This document shows, in pieces, positions 47,535 to 56,970 of a DNA stretch of 64,000 bases. Origin of the DNA: Pseudomonadota bacterium. Its GTDB lineage: Bacteria; Pseudomonadota; Gammaproteobacteria; Xanthomonadales; Rhodanobacteraceae. The DNA is taken from positions 62,001-126,000 of the forward strand of contig JAFEFO010000026.1 of NCBI GenBank assembly GCA_018240565.1, in the 5' to 3' direction. The notes beneath the pieces were generated by a model. It worked only from the letters and a program-made list of their open reading frames with translations. It was not told the DNA's origin and ran no database searches. Position 1 is the first letter of the stretch, and each line of letters begins with the position of its first letter. A program made the translations under genes and the position numbers.

Positions 47535-47795
47535 ATGGCCAAGATCGAGATCTATTCCAGCGCCAACTGCGCCTACTGCGTGGCGGCGAAGAACCTGCTC
47601 AAGAGCAAGGGGTTGGACTACGCGGAATGGCGCATCGACACCGACCCGGCGCGGCGCGAGGAAATGCTCGCGCGCGCGCAGCGCCGCACCGTGCCGCAAA
47701 TCTTTGTAAACGACCGACATGTCGGCGGATTCGACGATCTCGTCGCCGCCGAGCGCAGCGGTGAGCTGGCCAAGCTGCTCGGGAGCGACGCATGA
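47535..47795 (+). CDS. grxC: Glutaredoxin 3
   Basis: Small dithiol glutaredoxin using glutathione to reduce disulfides and ribonucleotide reductase. The 86-residue protein has the active site NCAYC (Cys12, Cys15) after MAKIEIYSSA. The glutathione-binding RRTVPQIFVNDRHVGGFDDL is intact. The active site reads CAYC where most members have CPYC. Its stop overlaps the next gene's start. Confidence 0.95.
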   Translation: MAKIEIYSSANCAYCVAAKNLLKSKGLDYAEWRIDTDPARREEMLARAQRRTVPQIFVNDRHVGGFDDLVAAERSGELAKLLGSDA

Positions 47796-48151
47796 GCGGC
47801 AAGCGCGTGGATGATTTCGTCGCGTTTCGCCAGCGCATGAACGCGCGCATCCTGGAACAGGACAACCAGGTCGTGCGGCGATTCTTTGCGCTGGACACGC
47901 AAACCTACAAGGACGGCGTCCTGCCGGCGAAAACCAAGGAAATGCTCGGACTGGCGGCGTCGATGGTATTGCGCTGCGATGATTGCATTGCCTATCACGT
48001 CGCCGAGTGCCACAAGGTGGGCGTTACACGCGAGGAATTCTTCGAGATATTCAGCGTTGGCCTGGTCGTCGGCGGCTCGATCGTCATACCGCACCTGCGT
48101 CGTGCGGTGGATTTCCTGGACGAACTCGAAGCGGAAGAACCTAAGGCGTAA
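47792..48151 (+). CDS. Carboxymuconolactone decarboxylase family protein (AhpD-like)
   Basis: A 119-residue all-helical protein with the AhpD-type redox motif CDDCIAYH (CX2CX3H; Cys62, Cys65, His69). Such proteins often act as peroxidase or thiol-disulfide partners. Coupled by ATGA overlap to glutaredoxin, which supports a thiol redox role. The true decarboxylase activity is unlikely with this motif. The 3' end overlaps the convergent gene by 11 bases. Confidence 0.85.
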   Translation: MSGKRVDDFVAFRQRMNARILEQDNQVVRRFFALDTQTYKDGVLPAKTKEMLGLAASMVLRCDDCIAYHVAECHKVGVTREEFFEIFSVGLVVGGSIVIPHLRRAVDFLDELEAEEPKA

Positions 48152-49244
48152 TCCGCAACAGATGCACGGCCACGCCGTTCGCATCCTTGCCGTCCATGCG
48201 CGCGATCGCCACGGAATCGAAACGATCGCTCGTGCCATCGGCCAGGCGCAGGTTGCAAACCGATGGCGGCCACGTGGCCTGCGCGGATTGCTCGGCGCAG
48301 TCCAGGGTCGCGCTGCCATCGGCGGAAGCGAGCAGGGTGCGATGTGCATCCGGTGCCTGCAACGGGTTCAGGCGCAGGCGTTGTGGAATCGCGCCGGCGG
48401 CATCGCTGACCAGCACCCATTCGCCCTGCCAGGCGCTGCCGTCCGCGCTTTCGGCGAGCGGCAAGCGCGACAGGTCCAGTGCGCGCAGTTGCAGCGTGCC
48501 ATCGTTGCTGCGTGTGCGCGACAACCACGCCTGCGCGTGCGCAGCGGCGGAAAACTGCAAGTCCAGGGTCAGCGCCGCATCGCCTCGCGGCGTGGCCGCG
48601 ACCTGGGCGAACGGATCATTGCCGCCGGCCAGGCGCAACAGCGACAAGTGCGCGATGCGTCCGTCGTACGGCGCCGTGCCGAACAGCCAGGCCGGTTGCC
48701 CGTCGGCGTCGTAGCTCAGAAGCGCAACGCTCAACTGGCTGCCTTGCAGTTCCAGGCTGAGCACGGCGGGGTCGGCGCCGGCGCTCCACCAGAAACCGGT
48801 TTCCGGAACGATTGCCGGCGCACCGGGCAGGCTGCGGTCGATCAGCGTGAACGCACGCAAGCTGGGCTGCGACTGCGCGCCTTCGGCGGCATAGAAGCCG
48901 ACCTTGTAGACGCCCGGCGCCAGGGCCATGCGCTGCAGGGCGAGCGTCGGATTGACCTGGATCGAAAACGCGGTGGGCTGGCGCGCGCACAAGTCTAGGA
49001 CCGATCGCGCGTCGATGCGCATGTCGTTGCCATCCAGCGTCACCGATTGCAGCACCGGCGGGCATTGCGTGGGCCATTCGCCGCCAATCGCGAGGTTCCA
49101 GCCCGGCAGGACGCCGAGCGGACTGCCCGCATCGTGGATCGATACCGCGCTGGCGCCGGCGAGGGATTGCGCGAATGCGCCCGCGCAAGCGGCCGCCGCC
49201 AGCAGGCAGCAGACGAATCGAATCGTGGCCAAGCGCAGTCTCAC
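48141..49244 (-). CDS. Exported protein of unknown function
   Basis: A 367-residue protein starting at GTG with AAGGA ten bases upstream. It has a signal peptide (FVCCLLAAAACAGAFAQ). The mature part is beta-rich and contains the pattern GFWWSAGADPAVLSLELQGS and LLSYDADGQPAWLFGTAPYD, a GxWW...G.G.....Q..........YD..G.P.W motif seen repeatedly in secreted proteins of Lysobacterales. The same type of block recurs about residue 170-200. I do not know a function. Confidence 0.7.
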   Translation of the reverse strand: MRLRLATIRFVCCLLAAAACAGAFAQSLAGASAVSIHDAGSPLGVLPGWNLAIGGEWPTQCPPVLQSVTLDGNDMRIDARSVLDLCARQPTAFSIQVNPTLALQRMALAPGVYKVGFYAAEGAQSQPSLRAFTLIDRSLPGAPAIVPETGFWWSAGADPAVLSLELQGSQLSVALLSYDADGQPAWLFGTAPYDGRIAHLSLLRLAGGNDPFAQVAATPRGDAALTLDLQFSAAAHAQAWLSRTRSNDGTLQLRALDLSRLPLAESADGSAWQGEWVLVSDAAGAIPQRLRLNPLQAPDAHRTLLASADGSATLDCAEQSAQATWPPSVCNLRLADGTSDRFDSVAIARMDGKDANGVAVHLLRITP

Positions 49245-49410
49245 AACGGGTTTTCCTTGTCCTGGCCACGAGTCTACACGATAATTCGCAGTTGCTTTAT
49301 TTCGTGTTAAGCGCGTGTTCGACGCGTTCGCGCCGCCAACGCGGCCCCATTCCATCCACAGTCACATCGACCGGTGCGGCGCAACGCGCCCGGCCGGCGG
49401 GAAGCCCAGC

Positions 49411-50421
49411 ATGACGCAGACCATTTCCGTTATCCCCGGCGACGGCATCGGCCCGGAGATCATGCACGCCACCTTGCGTGTGCTGGATGAACTCAAAACC
49501 GGATTGAACTACGAGTTCGTCGAGGCTGGCGTCGCGGCGCTGGAAAAAACCGGCGAGCTGTTGCCGGCGGCGACGCTCGAATCCATCGCCAGGCATCGCG
49601 TGGCCTTGAAAAGTCCCTTGACGACGCCGGTCGGCGGCGGTTTTTCCTCGATCAATGTCGAACTGCGCAAGCGCTTCGACCTGTATGCGAACGTGCGTCC
49701 GGCGATCACCTTCCCGGGCACGAAGTCGCGCTACGACAACATCGACATCATCACCGTGCGCGAGAACACCGAAGGCGCCTACCTGTCCGAAGGCCAGAGC
49801 ATGTCCGCGGACGGCGAAACCGCCACCGCGCTGGTGCGCAACACGCGCCGCGGCGCGACGCGCATCGTGCGTTACGCATTCGACCTCGCGCAGCGGCTCG
49901 GACGCAAGAAAATCACTGCCGTGCACAAGGCCAACATCATCAAGACGGCGTCGGGTTTGTTTCTCGACGTGGCGCGCGGCATTGCCAAGGAGTATCCGCA
50001 AATCCAGTTCAACGAGATGATCGTCGACAACACCTGCATGCAGCTGGTGATGAAGCCCGAGCAGTTCGACGTGATCGTCACCACCAATCTGTTCGGCGAC
50101 ATCATCTCCGATTTGTGCGCCGGACTCGTCGGCGGCCTTGGACTCGCGCCCGGCGCCAACATCGGCACCGATGCAGCGATCTTCGAGGCCGTGCACGGCT
50201 CGGCACCGGATATCGCGGGCAAAGGCATCGCCAATCCCTGCGCGCTCTTGCTCGCCGCCTGCCAGATGCTCGATCACTTGAACCTGGTCGATCAGGCCCA
50301 GCGTTTGCGCAGCGCGATTCGCGCCACGCTTGCGGCGCGCGACCGCACCACGCCGGACTTGGGCGGCACAGGCACGACGGAAACTTTTGCCGATGCGCTG
50401 ATCGAGCGGTTGCGCAACTGA
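49411..50421 (+). CDS. NAD-type isocitrate dehydrogenase
   Basis: Beta-decarboxylating dehydrogenase of the IDH/IPMDH family, expected to convert isocitrate to 2-oxoglutarate. The 336-residue protein has VIPGDGIGPEIMHATLRVLD, the substrate-binding SPLTTPVGGGFSSINVELRK, VRENTEGAYLSEGQ, and the metal-binding NLFGDIISDLCAGLVGGLG. The SPLTTP wording and short length resemble homomeric NAD-dependent IDH of Xanthomonas and the eukaryotic NAD-IDH rather than the 420-residue NADP enzyme. Homoisocitrate dehydrogenase is a remoter option. The ATG at 49411 begins the domain. Confidence 0.88.
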   Translation: MTQTISVIPGDGIGPEIMHATLRVLDELKTGLNYEFVEAGVAALEKTGELLPAATLESIARHRVALKSPLTTPVGGGFSSINVELRKRFDLYANVRPAITFPGTKSRYDNIDIITVRENTEGAYLSEGQSMSADGETATALVRNTRRGATRIVRYAFDLAQRLGRKKITAVHKANIIKTASGLFLDVARGIAKEYPQIQFNEMIVDNTCMQLVMKPEQFDVIVTTNLFGDIISDLCAGLVGGLGLAPGANIGTDAAIFEAVHGSAPDIAGKGIANPCALLLAACQMLDHLNLVDQAQRLRSAIRATLAARDRTTPDLGGTGTTETFADALIERLRN

Positions 50422-50493
50422 ATCGACCGCGCAGTTGCAAGCGTCGCGCCGATTTGGCACCGTGCGGCGTAGTCGTCATCTGAGGAGCAGGCT

Positions 50494-51174
50494 GTGCGCT
50501 GTCTGGTCATCGAGGATGAAGTCGATACCCTGCGCTACGTCTGCAAGGGATTGACAGAAGCCGGTTATGCCGCGACCGGCTGCGACAACGGTCTGGACGG
50601 CTTGCAACGAGCCGTCAACGAATCCTGGGACATCGTGGTTTTGGATCGCCTGTTGCCCGGGCAGGTCGATGGCTTGTCCATCGTCGAGCGCATGCGCGCG
50701 CTCGGCAAAAAGACGCCCGTGCTCATCGTCAGCGCCTTGACCAGCATCGACGAACGCGTGCGCGGCCTGCGCAGCGGTGGCGACGACTACATCGTCAAGC
50801 CCTTTGCCTTCGCCGAGTTGCTCGCGCGCGTGGAAGCGCTGCTGCGGCGCGCGAGCGCGGCCGACGCCAGCGTGGAGTTGCGCGTCGCGGACCTGTGCCT
50901 TGATCTGCGCAGCCAGCGCGTCACCCGCGCCGGCACCGTGCTGGCGCTGCAGCCGCGCGAATTCCGCCTGCTCGAATACCTGATGAGGCATGCCGGACAG
51001 GTGGTCACGCGCACGATGCTGCTGGAAGCGGTCTGGGATTATCGCTTCGATCCGCAGACCAATGTGATCGATGTGCAGATCAGCCGCCTGCGCAACAAGG
51101 TGGACAAGGATTTTTCCGCGCCCTTGATCCATACCGTGCGCGGCGTCGGCTACAGCTTGCGCGCGCATGCTTGA
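50494..51174 (+). CDS. OmpR-family response regulator
   Basis: A 226-residue two-component regulator. The receiver domain has acidic residues Glu7-Asp8, the phosphoacceptor Asp51 (IVVLDRLLPGQVDGL) and the conserved Lys in YIVKPFAF. The winged-helix output domain ends VIDVQISRLRNKVDKD and IHTVRGVGYSLRAHA. It starts at GTG with AGGAG upstream and overlaps the sensor kinase gene by eight bases. Position upstream of an RND operon suggests it controls efflux, as CusR does. Confidence 0.93.
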   Translation: MRCLVIEDEVDTLRYVCKGLTEAGYAATGCDNGLDGLQRAVNESWDIVVLDRLLPGQVDGLSIVERMRALGKKTPVLIVSALTSIDERVRGLRSGGDDYIVKPFAFAELLARVEALLRRASAADASVELRVADLCLDLRSQRVTRAGTVLALQPREFRLLEYLMRHAGQVVTRTMLLEAVWDYRFDPQTNVIDVQISRLRNKVDKDFSAPLIHTVRGVGYSLRAHA

Positions 51175-52549
51175 GTTGCCGCGCTCGATCGCTGCGCGTC
51201 TGGCCCTGGGCTACGGCCTGCTGGTCGCATCTGCTCTGGCGGTGCTCGCCGTGGTCTTCTACTTCGGCACGATCGGCACGTTCGACAGGACCATCGACGC
51301 CAAGATCAATCGCATCGATGGACGCCTGCGCGCCTTGTATGTACAACAATCGCCAGCGGGACTGGCGCGCGAGATCGATCGACTGTTGGCGGACGGCATC
51401 GACAGCGATACCGAGATTTATCTGCTCACCGATGCGCACGGCAAGGTGCTGGCCGGCAATCTTGTGGCGCGGCCGCAAGCCAAACCGCACGGCCGCTTGT
51501 TCGACACCAGCGTGGTGCGCGATGGCCGCGCCACGCGCGCGCGCCTGCTCGACTCGGCCTTGGGCGATGGCGGATTCCTCGTCGTCGGTCGCGATTTGTC
51601 CGACCGCAACGCCATTCGCGACATGGTCTGGCGCTCGCTGATGGTTGGCGCCGTGCTGGTGCTGCTCTTGAGCGCCGGCGGTGCGTACTGGTTTCGGCGC
51701 CGGCTCGAGGCGCGCATCGCGGCGATTCGGCTCACCGCGCGCGAGATCGAGGCCGGCGATTTGTCGCGGCGTATTCGCGTGCCGGAACAGGCGCGCGGCG
51801 ATGACGAATTCGATCGCCTGACCGCCGACATCAATCGCATGCTCGATCGCATCGAACATCTGGTGGATGGCGTGCGCCACGTGTCGAACGCGATCGCGCA
51901 CGATTTGCGCACGCCGCTCAATCGCGTGCGCAATCGACTGGCCGAATCCGCACGCGCGCCGGACGCGGCCTTGCGCGACGCCGTCGAGGATTCAATCGCA
52001 CGCATCGACGAGCTGACGGCCCTGTTCGAGAAACTGCTGCAAATCGCCGAGGCCGAGTCTGGCGTGCAGCCTGCGTCGTTCACGGCCATCGACTTGCAGG
52101 CGATTGCGCGCGATCTGGTCGAACTCTACGAAGCCTCGGCCGAGGATCGGAAGGTCAGTCTGGTACTCACCGGCGCTGCCGCTGTGCCGGCAACGGGCGA
52201 TCGCAATCTCATCGCCAGCGCGCTCGACAATCTCATCGACAATGCGCTCAAGTATGCGGTTGCAGGCGCGCGCATCGAAGTTGGCGCATTCGCCAACGAG
52301 TGCGGCGCGAACCTGGTCGTGCGCGACTATGGCCCCGGCATTCCGGATACCGAGCTGGCGCGCGTGCGCGAGCGTTTCTATCGCCTCGACCGCAGCAGGC
52401 ATCTGCCCGGCAACGGCCTTGGGCTGTCCAGCGCGGTCGCGATCGCGACCTTGCATCGCGGCACCTTGGTATTGGAAAACGCCAATCCCGGATTGCGCGT
52501 GCGCATGACGCTGCCACTGCGCGCGAACCCGATCCTTTCCAAATCGTAA
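51167..52549 (+). CDS. Sensor histidine kinase
   Basis: A 460-residue kinase with two transmembrane helices (about residues 15-38 and 158-180) and a periplasmic loop of about 120 residues with no obvious metal-ligand cluster. HAMP (about 182-232), then the phosphoacceptor His245 (SNAIAHDLRTPLNRV), an N box around DNLIDNALKYA and G boxes VRDYGPGIPD and GNGLGLS. Cognate to the response regulator upstream. The signal is unknown; the CusS-like layout suggests envelope or metal stress. Confidence 0.92.
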   Translation: MLELPRSIAARLALGYGLLVASALAVLAVVFYFGTIGTFDRTIDAKINRIDGRLRALYVQQSPAGLAREIDRLLADGIDSDTEIYLLTDAHGKVLAGNLVARPQAKPHGRLFDTSVVRDGRATRARLLDSALGDGGFLVVGRDLSDRNAIRDMVWRSLMVGAVLVLLLSAGGAYWFRRRLEARIAAIRLTAREIEAGDLSRRIRVPEQARGDDEFDRLTADINRMLDRIEHLVDGVRHVSNAIAHDLRTPLNRVRNRLAESARAPDAALRDAVEDSIARIDELTALFEKLLQIAEAESGVQPASFTAIDLQAIARDLVELYEASAEDRKVSLVLTGAAAVPATGDRNLIASALDNLIDNALKYAVAGARIEVGAFANECGANLVVRDYGPGIPDTELARVRERFYRLDRSRHLPGNGLGLSSAVAIATLHRGTLVLENANPGLRVRMTLPLRANPILSKS

Positions 52550-52622
52550 TCTTTGCGCAAGCCGCGCGAAAAACGCGGCTGCCATACTGCACGGCTATCC
52601 GCTCAGACCCGGCAGTATCCCT

Positions 52623-53834
52623 ATGGCGCCGACCTATTCGTCGTCCGGCAAGGCGCGTGCCTTGCCGGTAAAAACCCAGCTGATGATCCTCGTTGTCGCA
52701 ATCGCGGCTGTTTTCGCGGCGGCAATTTTCGCGCATTGGGTTTCCGGTCGGGGCACGCGCGAAGACGTGGTCGCCGCTGCGCCGCCCGGCACGTTCCGCC
52801 CGACCAAGGCGCAATGGGACGCGCTCGCCATCGCGCCGGTCAAGGATGAGAGTTTCCAGAATGCCGTGACGACGGATGGCGAAATCGCCTTTGACGATGC
52901 CGCGACCACGCCGGTGTTTTCGCCGTATTCAGGGCCGGTGGTCAAGCTCATCGCCAAGCCCGGCGATACGGTTGCCCGCGGCGCGCCGTTGATGATCGTT
53001 GATGCCGCGGAATTCGCGCAGGCGCAAAGCGATCTCGCCGTCGCCAGCGCGCAGGAAAAACTCGCCACCGCCAATGAGAAGCGCCAGCACGATCTGTTCC
53101 TGGCCAAGGCCGGCGCGCAAAAGGACTGGCTGCAAAGTCAATCCGACCTCGCCGCCGCGCAGGCGGCGCTGGCGGCGGTGCGCAATCGCCTGCGGATCCT
53201 CGGCAAGAGCGACGCCGAAATCGATGCGCTGCAGCGCAACCCCGCCACCTTGCGCAGCAGCGCCGATGCGATCGTGCGCGCGCCGATCGCAGGTACCGTG
53301 GTGCAGCGCCAGGTTGCGCTCGGACAGAACATCCAGAGCGGGGCAGGCAACCCCGTATTCACCATCGGCAACCTGCACGAGGTTTGGGCGCTGGCCAACG
53401 TGCGCGCCGTCGATGCGGGCCACGTGCATGTCGGCGACGCGATGCAAATCCGCATCGCCGCCTTGCCGCAGCGCGTGTTCACGGCCAAGGTGGACTGGGT
53501 TTCGACGCAGATCGATCCGGCCACGCACCGTCTGCCGGTGCGCGCCACGTTTGCCAATGCCGATGGTGCGCTCAAGCCCGGCATGTTCGCGCAGACCACC
53601 CTTCTCGACGGCAAGCCACGCAGCGCACCGGCCGTGGCGCCGGATGCGATCGTGTACGAAGGCGACACCGCGCGCGTGTACGTGGCCAACCCGGATGGCA
53701 CGCTCGCGCTGCGCGAAATCAAGACCGGTGAAAACGCCAATGGCAACGTCGAAGTGAAAGATGGCCTGAAGGCCGGCGAGCGCATCGTCACCCGTGGCGC
53801 CGTGTTCATCGACCGCGCCGCGACCGGAAACTGA
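52623..53834 (+). CDS. RND efflux periplasmic adaptor (CusB/CzcB-like)
   Basis: Membrane-fusion protein bridging the inner-membrane pump and outer-membrane channel. The 403-residue protein has an N-terminal anchor (QLMILVVAIAAVFAAAIFAH), a barrel-sandwich domain (SPYSGPVVKLIAKPGDTVAR), a coiled-coil hairpin (about residues 120-195), IVRAPIAGTVVQRQVALGQN, and a beta-barrel with PATHRLPVRATF. The C-terminus ends GERIVTRGAVFIDRA, typical of the heavy-metal RND adaptor group. It lies directly upstream of the pump gene. Confidence 0.92.
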   Translation: MAPTYSSSGKARALPVKTQLMILVVAIAAVFAAAIFAHWVSGRGTREDVVAAAPPGTFRPTKAQWDALAIAPVKDESFQNAVTTDGEIAFDDAATTPVFSPYSGPVVKLIAKPGDTVARGAPLMIVDAAEFAQAQSDLAVASAQEKLATANEKRQHDLFLAKAGAQKDWLQSQSDLAAAQAALAAVRNRLRILGKSDAEIDALQRNPATLRSSADAIVRAPIAGTVVQRQVALGQNIQSGAGNPVFTIGNLHEVWALANVRAVDAGHVHVGDAMQIRIAALPQRVFTAKVDWVSTQIDPATHRLPVRATFANADGALKPGMFAQTTLLDGKPRSAPAVAPDAIVYEGDTARVYVANPDGTLALREIKTGENANGNVEVKDGLKAGERIVTRGAVFIDRAATGN

Positions 53835-53835
53835 A

Positions 53836-56800
53836 ATGAATGCGTTGATCACCTTCTGCCTGCGCCGGCGCGTGGTCGTTGCCGTCTTGCTGCTGATGTT
53901 TCTCGGCGGCGGCGCGATCGCGTTTCGCGCGCTCAACATCGAAGCCTATCCCGATCCGGTGCCGCCGCTGATCGACATCGTCACGCAAAGTGGCGGGCAA
54001 TCGGCGGAGGAAATCGAACGCTACATCACCATTCCGCTCGAAGTGCAGCTTGCCGGCATCCCTAATGTGACCGCGGTGCGCACGATTTCGCTGTTTGGCC
54101 TGTCCGACGTCAAGGTGCAATTCACCTACGCCGACAGCTACGAGCAGGCCAAGCAGCGCGTGCTCAATCGCCTGTCGCAGCTCGGTCCGCTGCCCAACGG
54201 TGCGCAGCCGGGCATATCGCCGGAGAGCCCGATCGGCGAAATCTACCGCTATCGCGTGGTCGGTCCGCCCGGTTATTCGGTGACGGATCTGAAAACCATC
54301 CAGGACTGGATACTGCAACGCCGCTTCAAGTCGGTGCCCGGCGTGATCGATGTCACAGGCTGGGGTGGCAAGACCAAGCAATACGAAGTCGCGGTCGATC
54401 TGCACGAGCTGGCGCATTACGGACTGACCATTCCGCAGGTGCTGCAGGCGCTCAACAATGCCGACATCAATGTCGGCGGCCAGACCCTGAATCTGGGCGC
54501 GCAATCGGCCGTGGTGCGCGGTGTCGGTCTCATCCATTCGATGGACGACATCCGCGACACCATGATCGCGACGAACAACGGCGTGCCGGTGTTCGTGCGC
54601 GACGTCGCCACGGTCAAGGTCGGCCATGTGCCGCGCCTGGGGATAGCCGGGCAGGATGGCGACGACGACATCGTGCAGGGCATCGTGCTGATGCGCCGCG
54701 GCGAGCAGAGCCTGCCGACCATCCATCGCGTCGAGGCCGAAGTCGCCAGGATCAATGCCGATGGCATCCTGCCGCCAGGGGTCAGCATCAAGCCCATCTA
54801 TGACCGCAGCGAATTGATCGCCGTGACCACGCACACCGTGGTGGAAAACCTCGCACTCGGCATCGTGCTCATTTTCCTCGTGCAGTGGATATTCCTGGGC
54901 AACCTGCGCAGCGCGATCGTGGTCAGCGCGACGATTCCGTTCGGATTGTTCTTCGCCGTCGCGATCATGCTCATACGTGGCGAATCGGCGAACCTGCTCT
55001 CGGTTGGCGCGATCGATTTCGGCCTGATCGTCGAGGCGACCGTCATCATGGTCGAGAACGTTTTCCGTCACCTCGCCGAACGCGATGGCGCGCGTGATGC
55101 GGACCGCAAACTCGTCGTGATCGGCGGCGCCGCGCGCGAGGTCAATCGCGCAATCTTCTTTTCCGCCGCCATCATCATTGCGAGCTTCGTGCCGCTGTTC
55201 ACGCTCACCGGCGTCGAGGGCCACATCTTCGGGCCGATGGCGCGCACCTACGCCTACGCCATCATCGGCGGATTGATCGCCACGTTCACGGTGTCGCCGG
55301 CCTTGTGTGCGCTGTTGCTGCCAACGCAGGTGCAGGAAGTGGAAACCGTCGTGGTGCACTGGATGCGTCGCGTCTATGCGCCGCTGTTCGACTTCGCCAT
55401 GCGCAATCGCATTCTGGCGTTTGGTGGCACGGCGTTGCTCGCCATGGCCGCGCTGCTGGCGCTGCGCACGCTCGGGCTGGAATTCCTGCCCAAGCTCGAA
55501 GAGGGCAACTTGTGGATACGCGCGACGATGCCCTCGGCGGTGTCGCTGGAAGGCAGTAATTCTTACGTCAACCGGATGCGTACGCTGATCAAGAGGTATC
55601 CGGAAGTGCGCACCGTCGTATCCCAACACGGTCGCCCGGACGATGGCACCGACACCACCGGCTTCTTCAACGCCGAGTTCTTCGTGCCGCTCAAGCCGGC
55701 CAGCAGTTGGCCACGCGGCATCGACAAGGCCGAACTGGTCAAGGACATGAACGCCGCGCTGGAAGCGAAATTCCCCGGTGTGGATTTCAATTTTTCGCAA
55801 TACATCGAGGACAACGTCGAGGAGGCCGCGAGCGGCGTCAAGGGCGAAAACTCGATCAAGCTGTTCGGCAACGACTTGAACACGTTGCAGGCGACTGCCG
55901 AGAAAATCGAGGCGGTGATGCAGACGGTGCGCGGCATCACCGACTTGTCGATCTTCACGGAAGTCGGCCAGCCGACCGTGAAGATCGACGTCGATCGCAA
56001 GCGTGCGGCACGCTATGGACTTGCGCCCGGGGATGTCAACGCCGTAGTGCAGGCGGCAATCGGCGGGCAGGCGGCGGGCAATCTGTACGAGCGCGGCAGC
56101 GATCGCAACTTTCCCATCGTGGTGCGCTTGGCGCAGCGCTATCGCGGCGACCTGGATGCGATCCGGCGCATTCCGGTCGGCGCGCCGAATCCGAACGGCA
56201 ATGGCGTCATCCAGGTTCCGCTCGGCGACCTCGCCACCGTGCAGCTCGTATCCGGCGCATCCTTCATTTATCGCGAAGGTCAGGAGCGCTACATCCCGAT
56301 CAAGTTCAGCGTGCGTGGCCGCGACCTCGGCGGCGCCGTGCACGAGGCGCAGGAAAAACTCGCCAAACAGGTGAAACTGCCGGCCGGTTATCGCATGGAG
56401 TGGGCGGGCGAACTCGGCGCGCTCAACGATGCGATGGCGCGCTTGCGCATCGTGGTGCCGCTGAGCCTGGGCCTGATCGGCCTGCTGCTGTATTTCCACT
56501 TCGGTTCGATGCGCGATACCCTGATGGCGGCGAGCATGATGCCGATGGCGCTGATCGGCGGCATCTTCGCGCTGTTCGTCACCGGCACGCCGTTCAGCGT
56601 GTCGGCCGCGATTGGTTTCATTGGCTTGTTCGGCGTGTCGGTGATGGGCGGCATCATCGTGTTGTCGCACTACAATCGCCTGATCGACGCCGGGGTCGCG
56701 CGCGTGCACGCGATCCGCGAGGCCTGCCAGACGCAGTTGCGCCCGGTGATGATGACCTGCAACGCGGCCTGCGTGGGCCTTTTGCCTGCCGCGCTTTCGA

Positions 56801-56970
56801 CCGGCATCGGCTCGCAGGTACAAAAGCCACTGGCGATCGTGGTGGTCGGCGGCATCTTGCTGGCGCCGCCGTTGATCCTGGGTCTGCTGCCGCTGCTGAT
56901 CGAGCAGTTCTCGCGGCGCGGCGAGGATTCCTCCGCTGCGCCGGCCGAGTCGGAAGGAGCAGCGTCGTGA
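53836..56970 (+). CDS. RND efflux pump, heavy-metal (CusA/CzcA) type
   Basis: Proton-driven inner-membrane pump of 1044 residues with twelve transmembrane helices and two large periplasmic loops. It starts MNALITFCLRRRVVVAVLLL, followed by EAYPDPVPPLIDIVTQSGGQ, the heavy-metal-RND opening. The proton-relay helix reads GAIDFGLIVEATVIMVEN, giving Asp394, Glu400 and Glu407. The spacing is the same as CzcA Asp402, Asp408 and Glu415, but the second Asp is Glu. The substrate may be metal ions, but this cannot be read from the sequence. Forms an operon with the adaptor and outer-membrane factor. Confidence 0.93.
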   Translation: MNALITFCLRRRVVVAVLLLMFLGGGAIAFRALNIEAYPDPVPPLIDIVTQSGGQSAEEIERYITIPLEVQLAGIPNVTAVRTISLFGLSDVKVQFTYADSYEQAKQRVLNRLSQLGPLPNGAQPGISPESPIGEIYRYRVVGPPGYSVTDLKTIQDWILQRRFKSVPGVIDVTGWGGKTKQYEVAVDLHELAHYGLTIPQVLQALNNADINVGGQTLNLGAQSAVVRGVGLIHSMDDIRDTMIATNNGVPVFVRDVATVKVGHVPRLGIAGQDGDDDIVQGIVLMRRGEQSLPTIHRVEAEVARINADGILPPGVSIKPIYDRSELIAVTTHTVVENLALGIVLIFLVQWIFLGNLRSAIVVSATIPFGLFFAVAIMLIRGESANLLSVGAIDFGLIVEATVIMVENVFRHLAERDGARDADRKLVVIGGAAREVNRAIFFSAAIIIASFVPLFTLTGVEGHIFGPMARTYAYAIIGGLIATFTVSPALCALLLPTQVQEVETVVVHWMRRVYAPLFDFAMRNRILAFGGTALLAMAALLALRTLGLEFLPKLEEGNLWIRATMPSAVSLEGSNSYVNRMRTLIKRYPEVRTVVSQHGRPDDGTDTTGFFNAEFFVPLKPASSWPRGIDKAELVKDMNAALEAKFPGVDFNFSQYIEDNVEEAASGVKGENSIKLFGNDLNTLQATAEKIEAVMQTVRGITDLSIFTEVGQPTVKIDVDRKRAARYGLAPGDVNAVVQAAIGGQAAGNLYERGSDRNFPIVVRLAQRYRGDLDAIRRIPVGAPNPNGNGVIQVPLGDLATVQLVSGASFIYREGQERYIPIKFSVRGRDLGGAVHEAQEKLAKQVKLPAGYRMEWAGELGALNDAMARLRIVVPLSLGLIGLLLYFHFGSMRDTLMAASMMPMALIGGIFALFVTGTPFSVSAAIGFIGLFGVSVMGGIIVLSHYNRLIDAGVARVHAIREACQTQLRPVMMTCNAACVGLLPAALSTGIGSQVQKPLAIVVVGGILLAPPLILGLLPLLIEQFSRRGEDSSAAPAESEGAAS

